64,000 bases of DNA from Akkermansiaceae bacterium (lineage in GTDB: Bacteria; Verrucomicrobiota; Verrucomicrobiia; Verrucomicrobiales; Akkermansiaceae): positions 269,407-333,406 of the forward strand of contig JAHCBC010000005.1 in assembly GCA_019634595.1 (NCBI GenBank). Direction: 5' to 3'. Within the stretch, counting starts at the first letter, position 1. Each line of letters begins with the position of its first letter. Position numbers and translations under genes: made by a program. The notes beneath the pieces are model-generated. The model worked only from the letters and a program-made list of their open reading frames with translations, ran no database searches and was not told the origin of the DNA. Below are positions 24,656 to 33,673 of the stretch, piece after piece.

Positions 24656-25783
24656 ATGCGCGCGATGTCCGGACGCGTATATGTGGTGGCGGGGGAGCTG
24701 AGCGGTGACGCTCATGGCGCGGGTTTGTTGCGTTCCCTGCTGGAGCGGAAACCGGGAACCGTGGTGGCCGGAGTGGGTGGACCGCAGATGGCGGAGGTCG
24801 CGGGAACGAAGGACTGGGTGGAAGACGCCGCCGTGATGGGGGTGTGGGAGGTGCTCAAGCGCTATGGATGGTTCAAGGAACGCTTCGGGGAAATGCTGGA
24901 GGAGGTGAGACGCTTCCGGCCGGATGTGCTGCTGCTGATCGACTACCCCGGGTTCAACCTGCGCTTCGCGAAGGCGGTGAAGCGGGAGTTTCCGGCGGTG
25001 AAGCAGGTCTATTACATCAGCCCGCAGGTATGGGCGTGGAACAAGAAGCGGATCCCGAAAATGGTCGCGCTGCTGGACCAGATGATGTGCCTGTTCCCGT
25101 TCGAGGAGCCGATTTTTGCCAACGCCGGACTGAAGACGAAGTTCGTCGGGCACCCACTGGTGGATGAACTGGAGGAGCGGCGGATGGAGGTGGTCCGGGA
25201 TGAATCCCTGGTGGGGCTGTTCCCTGGCAGCCGGGAGAGGGAGGTGGCCTCCCTCTTTCCGATGATGGTGGAGTCCGCGAAGCAGCTCCATGGATGGCGG
25301 AATGGACTCAGGTTCGAGGCCCCGGCCGCATCCGCGAAGCTCGCGGAAATCATGCGTGGCATGGTGCGGGAAGCAGGGGCGGAAGCATTCATCACCGTAA
25401 CCGATGGCGGTGCCCATGCGTTGATGCAGCAGGCGGGGTGCGGGGTGATCGCGAGCGGCACGGCGACCCTGGAGGCGGCCTACTACGGCCTGCCCTACTG
25501 TCTGGTCTATAAGGTGGCGGGGCTGACCTACGTGATGGCGAAGCTGCTGGTGAAGATCAAATTCATCGGCATCGTGAACATTCTGGCGGAGGAAGAGGTG
25601 GTGGAGGAATTCATCCAAGGGGCGGCGGAGCCGGAGAGGGTGGTGCCCGCCTTGAAACGGTTCATCGAAGATCCCGCGTGCCGTGAGGCATTGCAGGCCC
25701 GCCTGGCGGAAACTTCCGCGAAGCTGGGGGGCTTGGGAGCGCATTCGCGGGCAGCGGAGGTGGTGGCGGGGTGGCTGCCGTAG
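24656..25783 (+). CDS. lpxB: lipid-A-disaccharide synthase
   Basis: The protein has 375 residues from the ATG at 24656, or 372 from the ATG at 24665. VVAGELSGDAHGAGLL at the start and YYISPQVWAWNKKRI in the middle are hallmark LpxB sequences, with GLFPGSREREV and ASGTATLEAA in the C-terminal GT-B half. It joins UDP-diacylglucosamine and lipid X at the inner membrane, so the organism makes an LPS-type outer membrane. The frame extends far upstream only as antisense of the minus-strand genes. No other lpx gene is in the window. Confidence 0.94.
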   Translation: MRAMSGRVYVVAGELSGDAHGAGLLRSLLERKPGTVVAGVGGPQMAEVAGTKDWVEDAAVMGVWEVLKRYGWFKERFGEMLEEVRRFRPDVLLLIDYPGFNLRFAKAVKREFPAVKQVYYISPQVWAWNKKRIPKMVALLDQMMCLFPFEEPIFANAGLKTKFVGHPLVDELEERRMEVVRDESLVGLFPGSREREVASLFPMMVESAKQLHGWRNGLRFEAPAASAKLAEIMRGMVREAGAEAFITVTDGGAHALMQQAGCGVIASGTATLEAAYYGLPYCLVYKVAGLTYVMAKLLVKIKFIGIVNILAEEEVVEEFIQGAAEPERVVPALKRFIEDPACREALQARLAETSAKLGGLGAHSRAAEVVAGWLP

Positions 25784-25847
25784 GGCCGCTGCTTTTTTGG
25801 CCGTTGGGTGTTGCGTTCCCCCGGCGAGTGGGTATTGAAGGCGCGTG

Positions 25848-26006
25848 ATGAAATTTTTCCTGATCGCGCTGCCTCTCTGTGTGCTTGGATTTTCCTGCGA
25901 GCGCCACGATTTCGAAGAAACCAAAAAGCTCCATCAGTCACATGGCAGCCATGGCGATGACCACGGTGCGGACCATGGCAAGAAAGACGACGGCCACGGC
26001 CATTGA
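25848..26006 (+). CDS. very small histidine-rich putative lipoprotein
   Basis: This 52-residue frame starts at 25848, 64 bp after lpxB. It has a hydrophobic signal (KFFLIALPLCVLGF) followed by a cysteine at position 17 in a non-canonical lipobox context. The short tail after it contains eight histidines in HG/HGD motifs plus many Asp, Glu and Lys. This composition suggests metal (Zn, Ni, Cu) binding at the membrane surface. The gene is short and unconserved motifs cannot be checked here, so it is a prediction. It is convergent with the reductase gene, 13 bp away. Confidence 0.55.
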   Translation: MKFFLIALPLCVLGFSCERHDFEETKKLHQSHGSHGDDHGADHGKKDDGHGH

Positions 26007-26019
26007 GCCGGTCCGGGGA

Positions 26020-26646
26020 TCAGGATTCCCGGTCCCGTGCGTAGCTGACGAAGCATTCACCGGATTCCGGGCAGGCTTCGAAGTGTGAGATTCTGAAATG
26101 GCGGGTTGCCGGCAGGAACTCCCGTGAGGTCCCGGTGGCGGTGGGTGCCTCCTGCCCGCCGAAAAGGGTGTGGCCTGCCAGGGTGGCGTGGAATTCATCC
26201 ACCAGATCCAGGGCCGCCAGTTCCCGGATCAACTCTCCGCCGCCTTCGCAGTGGAGGTGCCTGACCTGATGCCTGGCCGCCAGTTCCGCCAGAAATCCCG
26301 TCAGATCACCGCTGTGCACGGTGACTCCGGAAGGGACGGACGGAGGTGGACCGCCGGTCACCAGCAGGTGGATGGCACCACCCGGCGTGGAGAAGATGGG
26401 ATGAGCTGGATCGAGGTTTCCGGTGCGGGAGACGATGCAGCGCAGCGGGTTCTTCGGGCCGGTCATGGTCATGCGGTCGTTGTTGAGGGTGCCGCGGCCC
26501 ACCAGGATGGCGTCGGCATTTTCCCTCAGGGCCATGAACCGCCGTTTGTCCCCGGCGGAGGTCCAGCCGGAGGGGGGGTGCGCGGGGGAGGAGATCTTGC
26601 CATCTGCGGAGATCGCCAGATTGGTGGAGATCCGCGGGCGTTGCAT
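26020..26646 (-). CDS. RibD C-terminal domain reductase
   Basis: The 208-residue protein starts at the ATG complementary to 26644-26646 and opens with RPRISTNLAISADGKISS, the usual start of the dihydrofolate-reductase-like RibD_C domain. AILVGRGTLNNDRM and LHCEGGGELIREL are the NADPH- and substrate-side motifs. The deaminase domain of RibD is absent, so it is a stand-alone reductase. It may reduce a pteridine or pyrimidine intermediate, as in riboflavin synthesis, but the substrate is not certain. No other rib gene is nearby. Confidence 0.85.
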   Translation of the reverse strand: MQRPRISTNLAISADGKISSPAHPPSGWTSAGDKRRFMALRENADAILVGRGTLNNDRMTMTGPKNPLRCIVSRTGNLDPAHPIFSTPGGAIHLLVTGGPPPSVPSGVTVHSGDLTGFLAELAARHQVRHLHCEGGGELIRELAALDLVDEFHATLAGHTLFGGQEAPTATGTSREFLPATRHFRISHFEACPESGECFVSYARDRES

Positions 26647-26733
26647 GGTGTGAGGGTGGGGGATCGTTACAGTCTTGTCAAAGGCGCGCGTGGCCTCCAT
26701 TGACGGGCACCCCACGTGGGGATGTTTCCATCC

Positions 26734-28575
26734 ATGACGTTAGAAATCGGCCTCACCCTATTGGTCATTGTGATCACCCTGGTCGCGTTCATCCGTGAAT
26801 GGGCCGCGCCGGATGTGCTGGCGCTCTCGATCCTCTGCCTGGTGGTCGCGCTGGGATTGGTGAGTCCCACGCAGATGATGGATGTGTTCCGCAACGAGGC
26901 TCCGCTGACCATCGCCGCGCTGTTCGTGATCGGCGGAGCTTTGGAAAGGTCGGGGGCGGTGGATAAGATCGGCCGCCTGCTGAAGGACAAGCTGTCGGGA
27001 AATGTCAGGACCGCGATCCTGGCGTTTTCGGCGCTCACCGCGTTCTTCGGCGCGTGGCTCAACAATACGGCGCTGGTGGCGATCCTGCTCCCCGTCGCGC
27101 TTGGTTTCGGGCGCTCGAAGAACATTTCCGCTTCGAGATTGCTGATGCCCCTGTCCTATTCCTCGATCCTTGGCGGATGCTGCACCCTGATCGGCACATC
27201 AACGAACCTGCTGGTGAATGGCACGCTGAAGGACCTCGGCGAAAAGCCGATGAGCATGTTCGAACTGGCGCCGCTGGGGATACCGATGGCCATCGCGGGG
27301 GTCGCTTACCTGACGATCTTCGGGCCGAAATTGATTCCTGAGAGATCTTCGATCACCGGGGCGCTGGAGATCGATCTGCGGACCTCCCCTTTGTATCATT
27401 TGCTGGTGGGAAAGGGTTCCCCGCTGATCGGGGCGAAATTGATCGAAACCAGATTGGCTGACCGCGAATCCGGAGTCCACGTGATGGAAGTCCGCCGGAG
27501 AGGCACCCGGGTGATGACGCCCCTCTCGAAGCTGACGGTGCAGGAGAACGACCGGGTGATGGTGGCCATGCACCGTCGACGGGGTGGAGGGGCCAAGATC
27601 GAGGAACTGTTCGGGGACAACGGAGTGCAGGTGCTTTCGACGGTGGATGGCATCGTGTCGGAGCTGGTCATCCGGGAGGAGTCATCGCTGTTGGGACGGA
27701 CCCTCGCGGCGTCCGACTTCCGGCAGAAATACAACTGTGTGGTGCTGGCCGTGCACCGGGATGGTGTGAACATCACCAGCCAGCTCGCCGGGGTTTCCCT
27801 TGAGGCGGGTGACACGCTGCTGGTCATCACCGCGCGCAACAATCTGGATGCCCTGGAGGCCACCCGCGATTTCGTCCTCACGGACTCGCCCGATGAGAAA
27901 GGGCAGGACGAGCAGGAGGAGGCACCGCCGAAACAGGCCAAGCATATCTGGATTTCATGGGCGACCCTGATCGGGGTGGTCGCCACGGCGACTCTGACGG
28001 ATTTCCTCAACCCTTATGTCTCATGGATTCCGGAGATCCCCATCCATTACGCCGCCTTGGTGGGCGCGTTGTGCTTGTTGTGGATGAGGATCCTCACCCC
28101 GCGGGAGGCTTATACGAGCATTGACTGGCAGGTGCTGCTGATGCTGTACGGCCTGCTGGGCCTCGGGCTGGCGATGCAGAACACGGGGACCGCGAAGTTC
28201 CTGTCCGGGGAGATCGTGGAACTCACGGCGCGTTTCGTTTCACCGGATTACCTACCCATTGTCCTGTTGTGGACGGTTTTCCTGCTGACGCTGCTGCTGA
28301 CGGAAGTGCTGTCCAACAACGCGACGGCGGTGATGATGGTCCCCATCGTCGTGACGCTGGCCCATGAGCTGAACGTGGATTCGCGTCCGTTCGTCATGGG
28401 CGTCACCGTGGCAGCCTCCACGGCATTCGCGCTGCCGATGGGCTACCAGACCCACATGATGGTCTTCGGGCCGGGCGGCTACAAGTTCGTGGACTTCCTC
28501 AGGGTGGGTATCCCCCTCAACATCATCTGCTGGGTCATCGCCTGCACCCTGATCCCGTTCATCTGGCCGTTCTGA
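26734..28575 (+). CDS. SLC13/DASS-family transporter with TrkA-C domains
   Basis: The protein has 613 residues from the ATG at 26734. In-frame GTG 26716 and ATG 26722 are alternatives. Two membrane halves of the CitMHS/Na-sulphate symporter type contain GAWLNNTALVAILLP and TEVLSNNATAVMMVP, the paired SNT-like motifs. Between them, residues about 205-380 hold two TrkA-C (RCK-C) domains, typical of the large bacterial branch annotated as sulfate or dicarboxylate permeases. The substrate is not determined. Its stop is immediately followed, with no gap, by the stop of the convergent ACT gene. Confidence 0.87.
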   Translation: MTLEIGLTLLVIVITLVAFIREWAAPDVLALSILCLVVALGLVSPTQMMDVFRNEAPLTIAALFVIGGALERSGAVDKIGRLLKDKLSGNVRTAILAFSALTAFFGAWLNNTALVAILLPVALGFGRSKNISASRLLMPLSYSSILGGCCTLIGTSTNLLVNGTLKDLGEKPMSMFELAPLGIPMAIAGVAYLTIFGPKLIPERSSITGALEIDLRTSPLYHLLVGKGSPLIGAKLIETRLADRESGVHVMEVRRRGTRVMTPLSKLTVQENDRVMVAMHRRRGGGAKIEELFGDNGVQVLSTVDGIVSELVIREESSLLGRTLAASDFRQKYNCVVLAVHRDGVNITSQLAGVSLEAGDTLLVITARNNLDALEATRDFVLTDSPDEKGQDEQEEAPPKQAKHIWISWATLIGVVATATLTDFLNPYVSWIPEIPIHYAALVGALCLLWMRILTPREAYTSIDWQVLLMLYGLLGLGLAMQNTGTAKFLSGEIVELTARFVSPDYLPIVLLWTVFLLTLLLTEVLSNNATAVMMVPIVVTLAHELNVDSRPFVMGVTVAASTAFALPMGYQTHMMVFGPGGYKFVDFLRVGIPLNIICWVIACTLIPFIWPF

Positions 28576-29082
28576 TCAGGAAACGTCCACGGACAGGTCC
28601 CCGCCGAGGCTTTCGATCGCGGTGGTGAGGGCGTCGGCATCCGAATTCTCCGGGATGGAAACCACGCCCCGCGCGCGGAAAAGCGGATGGCCCGCCATCG
28701 GCGCGCTCTCTAGTCCGGTGGTGAGTTCCTCGACGTTGCCGCCCGCATTTGCGATGGCGGCGGCGAGTTCGCGGACGATGCCGGGGCGGTCGTTGCCGAC
28801 GACATCCACGGAAAGCGTGCGGCGGTTCTCCGGGGCGGGGGCGGCTTCCCGCACGGTCTGTACCGTGATGCCGTCCGCGCCGAGGGCCTGGAGTTGCGCA
28901 ATAAGTGTGTCCGCGGCCGCATCCGCGCACTCCACGCGGACGATGCCGGCGAATTGTCCGGCCAGGCGGGCCATCCGGCTTTCCAGCCAGTTTCCGCCAT
29001 GGGTGGCGACGATGTCCGAGAGGGTGCGGACAAGGCCGGGGCGGTCCGGGCCGAGAACGGTCATCACGAGGGAAGCGGTCAT
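28576..29082 (-). CDS. tandem ACT-domain protein (GcvR-like)
   Basis: The 168-residue protein consists of two ACT domains, about residues 2-80 and 90-168. The first opens SLVMTVLGPDRPGLVRTLSDIVATHGGNW and the second VVGNDRPGIVRELAAAI, each with the conserved G/N-DRPG turn. The architecture matches GcvR-type regulators of glycine cleavage, although no gcv gene is near. It probably senses an amino acid and acts through protein contacts, since it has no DNA-binding domain. Confidence 0.85.
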   Translation of the reverse strand: MTASLVMTVLGPDRPGLVRTLSDIVATHGGNWLESRMARLAGQFAGIVRVECADAAADTLIAQLQALGADGITVQTVREAAPAPENRRTLSVDVVGNDRPGIVRELAAAIANAGGNVEELTTGLESAPMAGHPLFRARGVVSIPENSDADALTTAIESLGGDLSVDVS

Positions 29083-29224
29083 AGGGTTAGTTTGTGGTGG
29101 GTATGGAAGGTGATGCGAGAGATTTCAAACAGATGGGGGGATTCATTCCGGTTTTTCGAGATTCTCGTCTGAAAGCTTGTGAAGACGGCGATGATCCACC
29201 ACCTTTCCCGCAAGCTAAATTTCC

Positions 29225-30976
29225 ATGCCCCCTATGGCCAACGATCATCCCTTTCAAACGCTCTTCGAATCGTTCGGGCGGCTTCCCGCCTCCCATGCAG
29301 AGATGGTCAACCGCAAGGCTCATGATGAGCTGCTCTCCACGCTGGACGTGGAAACGGACAGGCAGGGCCGCTGCATCCTCCTGCGTGCGCCGCGCGCCGG
29401 TCATGGAAAGACCCACCTCCTTTCCAGGGTCCAGCACCAGCTCGGCGGCAGTCATGAATTCATCCCGCTGCATCCGTCCGGGAGCCGGGTGGGTGCCATT
29501 TCGGTCACCGAGGATGCGCTGAACCGGCTGGGCAGGGCGCTCCCTGCGGCCGGAGGGCTGACGGTGCTGGATCTGGTGGTCCGCCGGCTTTTTTCCTATG
29601 CGCTGCAACCGCTGGTGGTGTCCGGCGAGGTGCCGTGCCAGGATAGGGAAGGGGCGCTTGCCGCGCTGCGCAACCGGCCGGTGGAGACGTTTGATTTCCA
29701 CCACCCGAATGCGGTCACCGCCCACTGGGCGAGGGAGAATTTCGAAGTGCTGGGGCCACGCCTGAGCATGGAGCTGGCGCAACGCTGCGGCCTGCCGGTG
29801 AGGGAGGTTTCATTCTGGGTGAGCGCGTTTTTCCGCTACGCGGCTACTCCGGTGGACCATCCCGGCCGGGCTGGTGCGCTGGGCCTGGAAGTGGCCGGGG
29901 AGGCGGTTACGGAAGGCGTTGCCATGGAGCGGCTGACCTCGCTGCTGGCACTGGTTTCCCTGCTGATGCGGGTGGTGCTGGTGGCGGATGATCTTGAAGG
30001 TTTCTCCGCGGATGAGACGGCGGCTCTTGCTTTCGCCGCCTTCATCGGTGGCATCCGCCATCAGGCGGAGCGGGTGGATGTGATCATTTCCCTGAACAAG
30101 GACGTGTGGGAGAACGCGTTCAAACCCCGCCTCAGCGGAGGCCTCGCGGACCGTTTGTCCGAGGTTCTGATCGAACTGGATCCACTGACCGATGATGACA
30201 TCATCGCGCTGTTCGAGTCCCGCGTGCCGGGCTTGGGCAAGGAAGTGTTCGGGCGTATCGATGCTTCCGAGCGCCATGCCCGCGGGTTGATCCGTGCGGC
30301 GGGAACCGCCTGGATGAAGGCGGTCAATGACAAGGCGGAGCTGGAGCCGGCTGCCGCGGCCTTCGCGGAAACCGAGCAGGTTCCCGAGGTGGGAGCGCCG
30401 ACTCTCCCGGAGCATTCCCCGGTGGAAGACGAGGCCCTGTTCACGAAGGAGCCGGAGCAGGCTCCCGTGACGTTCTTCACCGCCGTGATCGATGAACCTG
30501 CAACGGGCTTTTTCCCGGTTCAGGAAGTGGAGGTGGCCGGGCCTGGCACTTCTCCCCCGCAACAGTGGGGTGGTGGATCGGTCTATGATGCCCAGGTGCT
30601 GGATGAACCTGCCCGGAATGAGCCATTCAGCAGCGAACCGGTGCCGGGTTTCCTGAAGGATTCCACGTTTTTCCAACCGCCCTTCCAACAGGAGCAGATC
30701 GCAACGGAGGCTCCCGTTGAAAACACGCCTCCGGCCTTCCAGGTCGCGTCGCCCTATTTTCAACCGGTTGCGCAGGATGAGTCCGCTCCGCCGCCTGCGG
30801 TCTATGGTTCGGTGTTTGAACCGGTTTTCGAGCCGGCTTCTCCAGCGGCCGGCTTTGGTCCTCCGCCTCCGCCCCAGCCGAATCAACCCCAGCCGGGTCC
30901 GTCGCAACCGACCGTCGATGGGGATGACCGCGTGGATGATTTGCTGAAGCAGTTTCGCGAGCGGTACGGTCGCTGA
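29225..30976 (+). CDS. P-loop ATPase with proline-rich C-terminal region
   Basis: The protein has 583 residues (580 from the ATG at 29234). An AAA/STAND-like ATPase fills the first 360 residues, with a nucleotide-binding loop reading APRAGHGKTHLL and a Walker B-like strand VVLVADDLEGF. Sensor-like SLNKDVW and arginine-containing KPRLSGGLADRLSE follow. Residues about 370-560 are low-complexity, rich in Pro, Glu and Phe, and a short acidic helix ends the protein. I do not recognise the subfamily. It ends four bases before the Rex-type palindrome that precedes nuoD. Confidence 0.7.
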   Translation: MPPMANDHPFQTLFESFGRLPASHAEMVNRKAHDELLSTLDVETDRQGRCILLRAPRAGHGKTHLLSRVQHQLGGSHEFIPLHPSGSRVGAISVTEDALNRLGRALPAAGGLTVLDLVVRRLFSYALQPLVVSGEVPCQDREGALAALRNRPVETFDFHHPNAVTAHWARENFEVLGPRLSMELAQRCGLPVREVSFWVSAFFRYAATPVDHPGRAGALGLEVAGEAVTEGVAMERLTSLLALVSLLMRVVLVADDLEGFSADETAALAFAAFIGGIRHQAERVDVIISLNKDVWENAFKPRLSGGLADRLSEVLIELDPLTDDDIIALFESRVPGLGKEVFGRIDASERHARGLIRAAGTAWMKAVNDKAELEPAAAAFAETEQVPEVGAPTLPEHSPVEDEALFTKEPEQAPVTFFTAVIDEPATGFFPVQEVEVAGPGTSPPQQWGGGSVYDAQVLDEPARNEPFSSEPVPGFLKDSTFFQPPFQQEQIATEAPVENTPPAFQVASPYFQPVAQDESAPPPAVYGSVFEPVFEPASPAAGFGPPPPPQPNQPQPGPSQPTVDGDDRVDDLLKQFRERYGR

Positions 30977-30979
30977 AGC

Positions 30980-30997
30980 TTGTGAAAATTTTCACAA
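30980..30997. promoter_or_regulatory. Rex-type operator upstream of nuoD
   Basis: TTGTGAAAATTTTCACAA is a perfect 18-bp palindrome. It fits the well-known Rex operator consensus TTGTGAAnnnnTTCACAA at every fixed base. It lies 52 bp before the nuoD start and just after the upstream stop codon. Rex senses the NADH/NAD+ ratio and NADH dehydrogenase genes are classic targets, so redox control of this nuo group is a strong inference. The rex gene itself is not in the window. Confidence 0.75.
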
Positions 30998-31049
30998 AGC
31001 CCTTGCCCACCATCTGTCTTTGGGTGCTTATTGGTGCGCCCGAATCCGC

Positions 31050-32309
31050 ATGAGCAATATCACCACCGACTACGAGGTGCCGGACACGCTTGGCCGTGCC
31101 GCCAAAGCCGCCGAAGAATACCACGCGGAGACGGATGATATGATGGGGGAGCGGATGGTGCTCAACATGGGCCCTTCCCATCCTGCCACGCACGGCGTGC
31201 TGCGCCTCATCCTGGAACTTGATGGTGAGGTCATCATCAAGGCGGATCCCGATGTGGGATTCCTTCACCGCGGGGATGAGAAGATCGCGGAAAACATGCA
31301 CTACAACCAGTTCGTCCCGTACACGGACCGTCTGGACTATCTGGCTCCGCTGGCGAACAACGTGGCCTACGCCATGGCCGTGGAGAAGTTGATGGGCTGG
31401 GAACTGCCTCCGCGCGGCCAGGCCCTGCGGGTGCTCTGCTGTGAGCTGGCCCGCATTTCCGCCCACATGCTGGGCGTCGGTGTCTGCGCGATGGACGTGG
31501 GCGCGATGACCGTTTTCCTCTACACGTTCACCGAGCGTGAGAAGATCTACAACCTCTGCGAGCAACTGACCGGCGCGCGCTTCACCACCTCCTACACCCG
31601 GGTGGGCGGCCAACTGCGCGACATGCCTCCCGGCTTCGAGTCGTCCGTCAGGCGCTTCCTCGACGAATGCGAAGTGGCGATTGGTGAGATCTCCAAGCTC
31701 CTCGACAAGAACAAGATCTTCCTCGACCGGATGGTGGACATCGGTGTCATCACCCGTGAGTCCGCCATTTCCTGGGCCATGACCGGCCCGAACCTGCGGG
31801 CCTCCGGCGTGCCGCGGGACCTGCGGAAGGACAGCCCTTACCTGGGCTATGAGAAGTATGATTTCGATGTGCCGGTGATGGAGGAGGGGGATTGCTACTC
31901 CCGCTATTTCATCCGGATGGAGGAAATGAGGCAGTCCATCCGCATCTGCCGCCAGGTGCTGGACGCCATGCCATCCGGGCCGGTGAACCTCGCCGATCCG
32001 AAGAGCATCCTGCCGGACAAGGAGCGCGTGCTCATGTCCATGGAAGAACTCATCCACCATTTCATCGTCTCCACCCAGGGCATCGACGCTCCGGCCGGAG
32101 AGGTTTATTTCGCGGCGGAGAACCCGAAGGGTGAGCTTGGCTTCTACATCCACTCGAAGGGCGGCGGCGTGCCGAACCGCATGAAGATCCGCAGCCCCTC
32201 GTTCTGCAATCTGGCCATCGTTTCCAAGCTGCTGCCCGGACACATGGTTTCGGATATTCCCGCCATCCTCGGCTCGCTCGATTTCGTGATGGGCGAGTGC
32301 GACCGTTGA
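31050..32309 (+). CDS. nuoD: NADH-quinone oxidoreductase subunit D
   Basis: The protein has 419 residues from the ATG at 31050. It has the NuoD hallmarks MVLNMGPSHPATHGVLRL, the HRG quinone-site region GFLHRGDEKIAE, and the C-terminal DPVMGECDR-like end (DFVMGECDR). It is the 49-kDa subunit lining the quinone chamber of Complex I. nuoA, B and C do not precede it, so the complex is encoded in more than one place. The Rex-type palindrome upstream suggests that it is the first gene of this transcript. Confidence 0.96.
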   Translation: MSNITTDYEVPDTLGRAAKAAEEYHAETDDMMGERMVLNMGPSHPATHGVLRLILELDGEVIIKADPDVGFLHRGDEKIAENMHYNQFVPYTDRLDYLAPLANNVAYAMAVEKLMGWELPPRGQALRVLCCELARISAHMLGVGVCAMDVGAMTVFLYTFTEREKIYNLCEQLTGARFTTSYTRVGGQLRDMPPGFESSVRRFLDECEVAIGEISKLLDKNKIFLDRMVDIGVITRESAISWAMTGPNLRASGVPRDLRKDSPYLGYEKYDFDVPVMEEGDCYSRYFIRMEEMRQSIRICRQVLDAMPSGPVNLADPKSILPDKERVLMSMEELIHHFIVSTQGIDAPAGEVYFAAENPKGELGFYIHSKGGGVPNRMKIRSPSFCNLAIVSKLLPGHMVSDIPAILGSLDFVMGECDR

Positions 32310-32327
32310 TGCTAAGTGAGAGCCACC

Positions 32328-33056
32328 ATGAAAACCTCCCTCCTCATTCCCGTCGTCTCCGGCCTGCTTTCGGTTTCCGCCTTCGCGGGCTTCGAAACCT
32401 GGACCAGCAAGGATGGAAAGGCCGCCGAACTGGAACTCGTTTCCGTCAGTGAGAGCGGCGGTGAGAAGACCGGCGAGTTCAAGATGAAGAACGGCAAGAC
32501 CGTCTCCATCAAGGCTTCCGCCCTTTCGGAGGCGGATGCGCAACGGCTGGCGGATTGGAAACCTGCGGAGGCTCCTGCCGGTGAAGCGGCTGCGGCCACC
32601 ACGACCTCCGTTTTCGACAAAGCCTTTGAAGGCAATCTGGTGAAACTGGATGGAAAATCCCTGAAGCGTCACGGTGATCCGGTCCGCCCGGAGAAGTATT
32701 ACCTCTTCTACTACACCGCTTCCTGGTGCGGTCCGTGCCACAAGTTCACCCCGTCGCTGGTCAAATTCTACAACGAGTACCGTCCGAAGACCAACGACTT
32801 CGAGGTCGTGCTGATCACCAGCGACTCCGACGAAGGTGCGATGGAGGACTACGCCGCGGAATTCAAGATGCAGTGGCCGCAACTGAAGCTCTCCAGGGCG
32901 GACAGGTTCAAGAAGGAGTTCAAGCATCCCGGCACCGGCATCCCGAACCTGGTCCTCACCGACACCGAGGGCAAACTCATCAAGACCAGCTACGTCGATG
33001 GGAAATACATGGGACCGGCTTCCGTGATGAACCACCTTGAGTCCCTCCTGAAGTAG
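32328..33056 (+). CDS. secreted thioredoxin-fold protein with SLA1-homology-like N-terminus
   Basis: The 242-residue protein has a signal peptide cleaved after AFA (about residue 20). An SHD1-like beta domain (about 21-78, WTSKDGKAAELELVSV... to LSEADAQRLADW) comes next. A nucleoredoxin/tryparedoxin-like domain follows with the redox site WCGPC at 133-137 and a cis-proline region GTGIPNLVL. It probably acts as an extracytoplasmic disulphide oxidoreductase. It sits between nuoD and nuoE with gaps of 18 and 42 bp, so it is cotranscribed with Complex I genes. Confidence 0.85.
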   Translation: MKTSLLIPVVSGLLSVSAFAGFETWTSKDGKAAELELVSVSESGGEKTGEFKMKNGKTVSIKASALSEADAQRLADWKPAEAPAGEAAAATTTSVFDKAFEGNLVKLDGKSLKRHGDPVRPEKYYLFYYTASWCGPCHKFTPSLVKFYNEYRPKTNDFEVVLITSDSDEGAMEDYAAEFKMQWPQLKLSRADRFKKEFKHPGTGIPNLVLTDTEGKLIKTSYVDGKYMGPASVMNHLESLLK

Positions 33057-33098
33057 CAACGAACAGACGGCCCCGCGCCGGAAAAACGATTTTCATCC

Positions 33099-33668
33099 AT
33101 GTCAGGTTCCATCCTCGAAGAAACCATCGCGTCCCATGAAACACCGGGCACGCCGTTCTATCCACCGTTCGCGGTGACACCGGAACTCGAGGCGGAGGCC
33201 GATGAAAGGATCTCCCATTATCCGGCCAGCAAGCGCTCCGCGACGCTGCCCCTGCTCCACATCGTCCAGCACAAGTTCGGCTACATCTCCGCGGCCGCCA
33301 TCGAATGGGTGGCGGCGAAGCTGGACCTGGAGCCGATCAAGGTGGTGGAGGTCGTGACCTTTTATCCCGGCTTCCGCCAGTCCGCTCCGGGCAAGTTCCA
33401 CATCCGTGTCTGCCGCACGCTGTCCTGCGCGATGGGCGGCAGCTACGAGCTGATGGAGAAACTCTGCGAACTGACGGGCATCGACCGTTCCAACAGCGAT
33501 TCCCACCATCATCCGATCTCGGTTTCGCCCTGTGGCAAGTTCTCCGTCGAGTTTGCGGAGTGCCTCGCCTCCTGCGGTTCCGCGCCGGTCTGCATGGTGA
33601 ATGATGATTTCCACGAGGGTATTTCCCCGGACAAGGCGGAGGGGCTGTTGGGGAAGTATCCCGCATAA
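33099..33668 (+). CDS. nuoE: NADH-quinone oxidoreductase subunit E
   Basis: The 189-residue thioredoxin-like [2Fe-2S] protein has the helical N-terminal region SATLPLLHIVQHKFGYIS, the first cysteine pair in CRTLSC and the second in ECLASCGSAPVC. It is part of the NADH-oxidising arm of Complex I with NuoF and NuoG. It is separated from nuoF by the toxin-antitoxin pair rather than being adjacent as is usual. Confidence 0.95.
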   Translation: MSGSILEETIASHETPGTPFYPPFAVTPELEAEADERISHYPASKRSATLPLLHIVQHKFGYISAAAIEWVAAKLDLEPIKVVEVVTFYPGFRQSAPGKFHIRVCRTLSCAMGGSYELMEKLCELTGIDRSNSDSHHHPISVSPCGKFSVEFAECLASCGSAPVCMVNDDFHEGISPDKAEGLLGKYPA

Positions 33669-33673
33669 AAGAC

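Noticed and set aside
30627..33059. 810-codon minus-strand frame over the ATPase, nuoD and thioredoxin genes
   Set aside because: It crosses three genes with strong families on the other strand and would also cover the Rex palindrome. No domain is recognisable.
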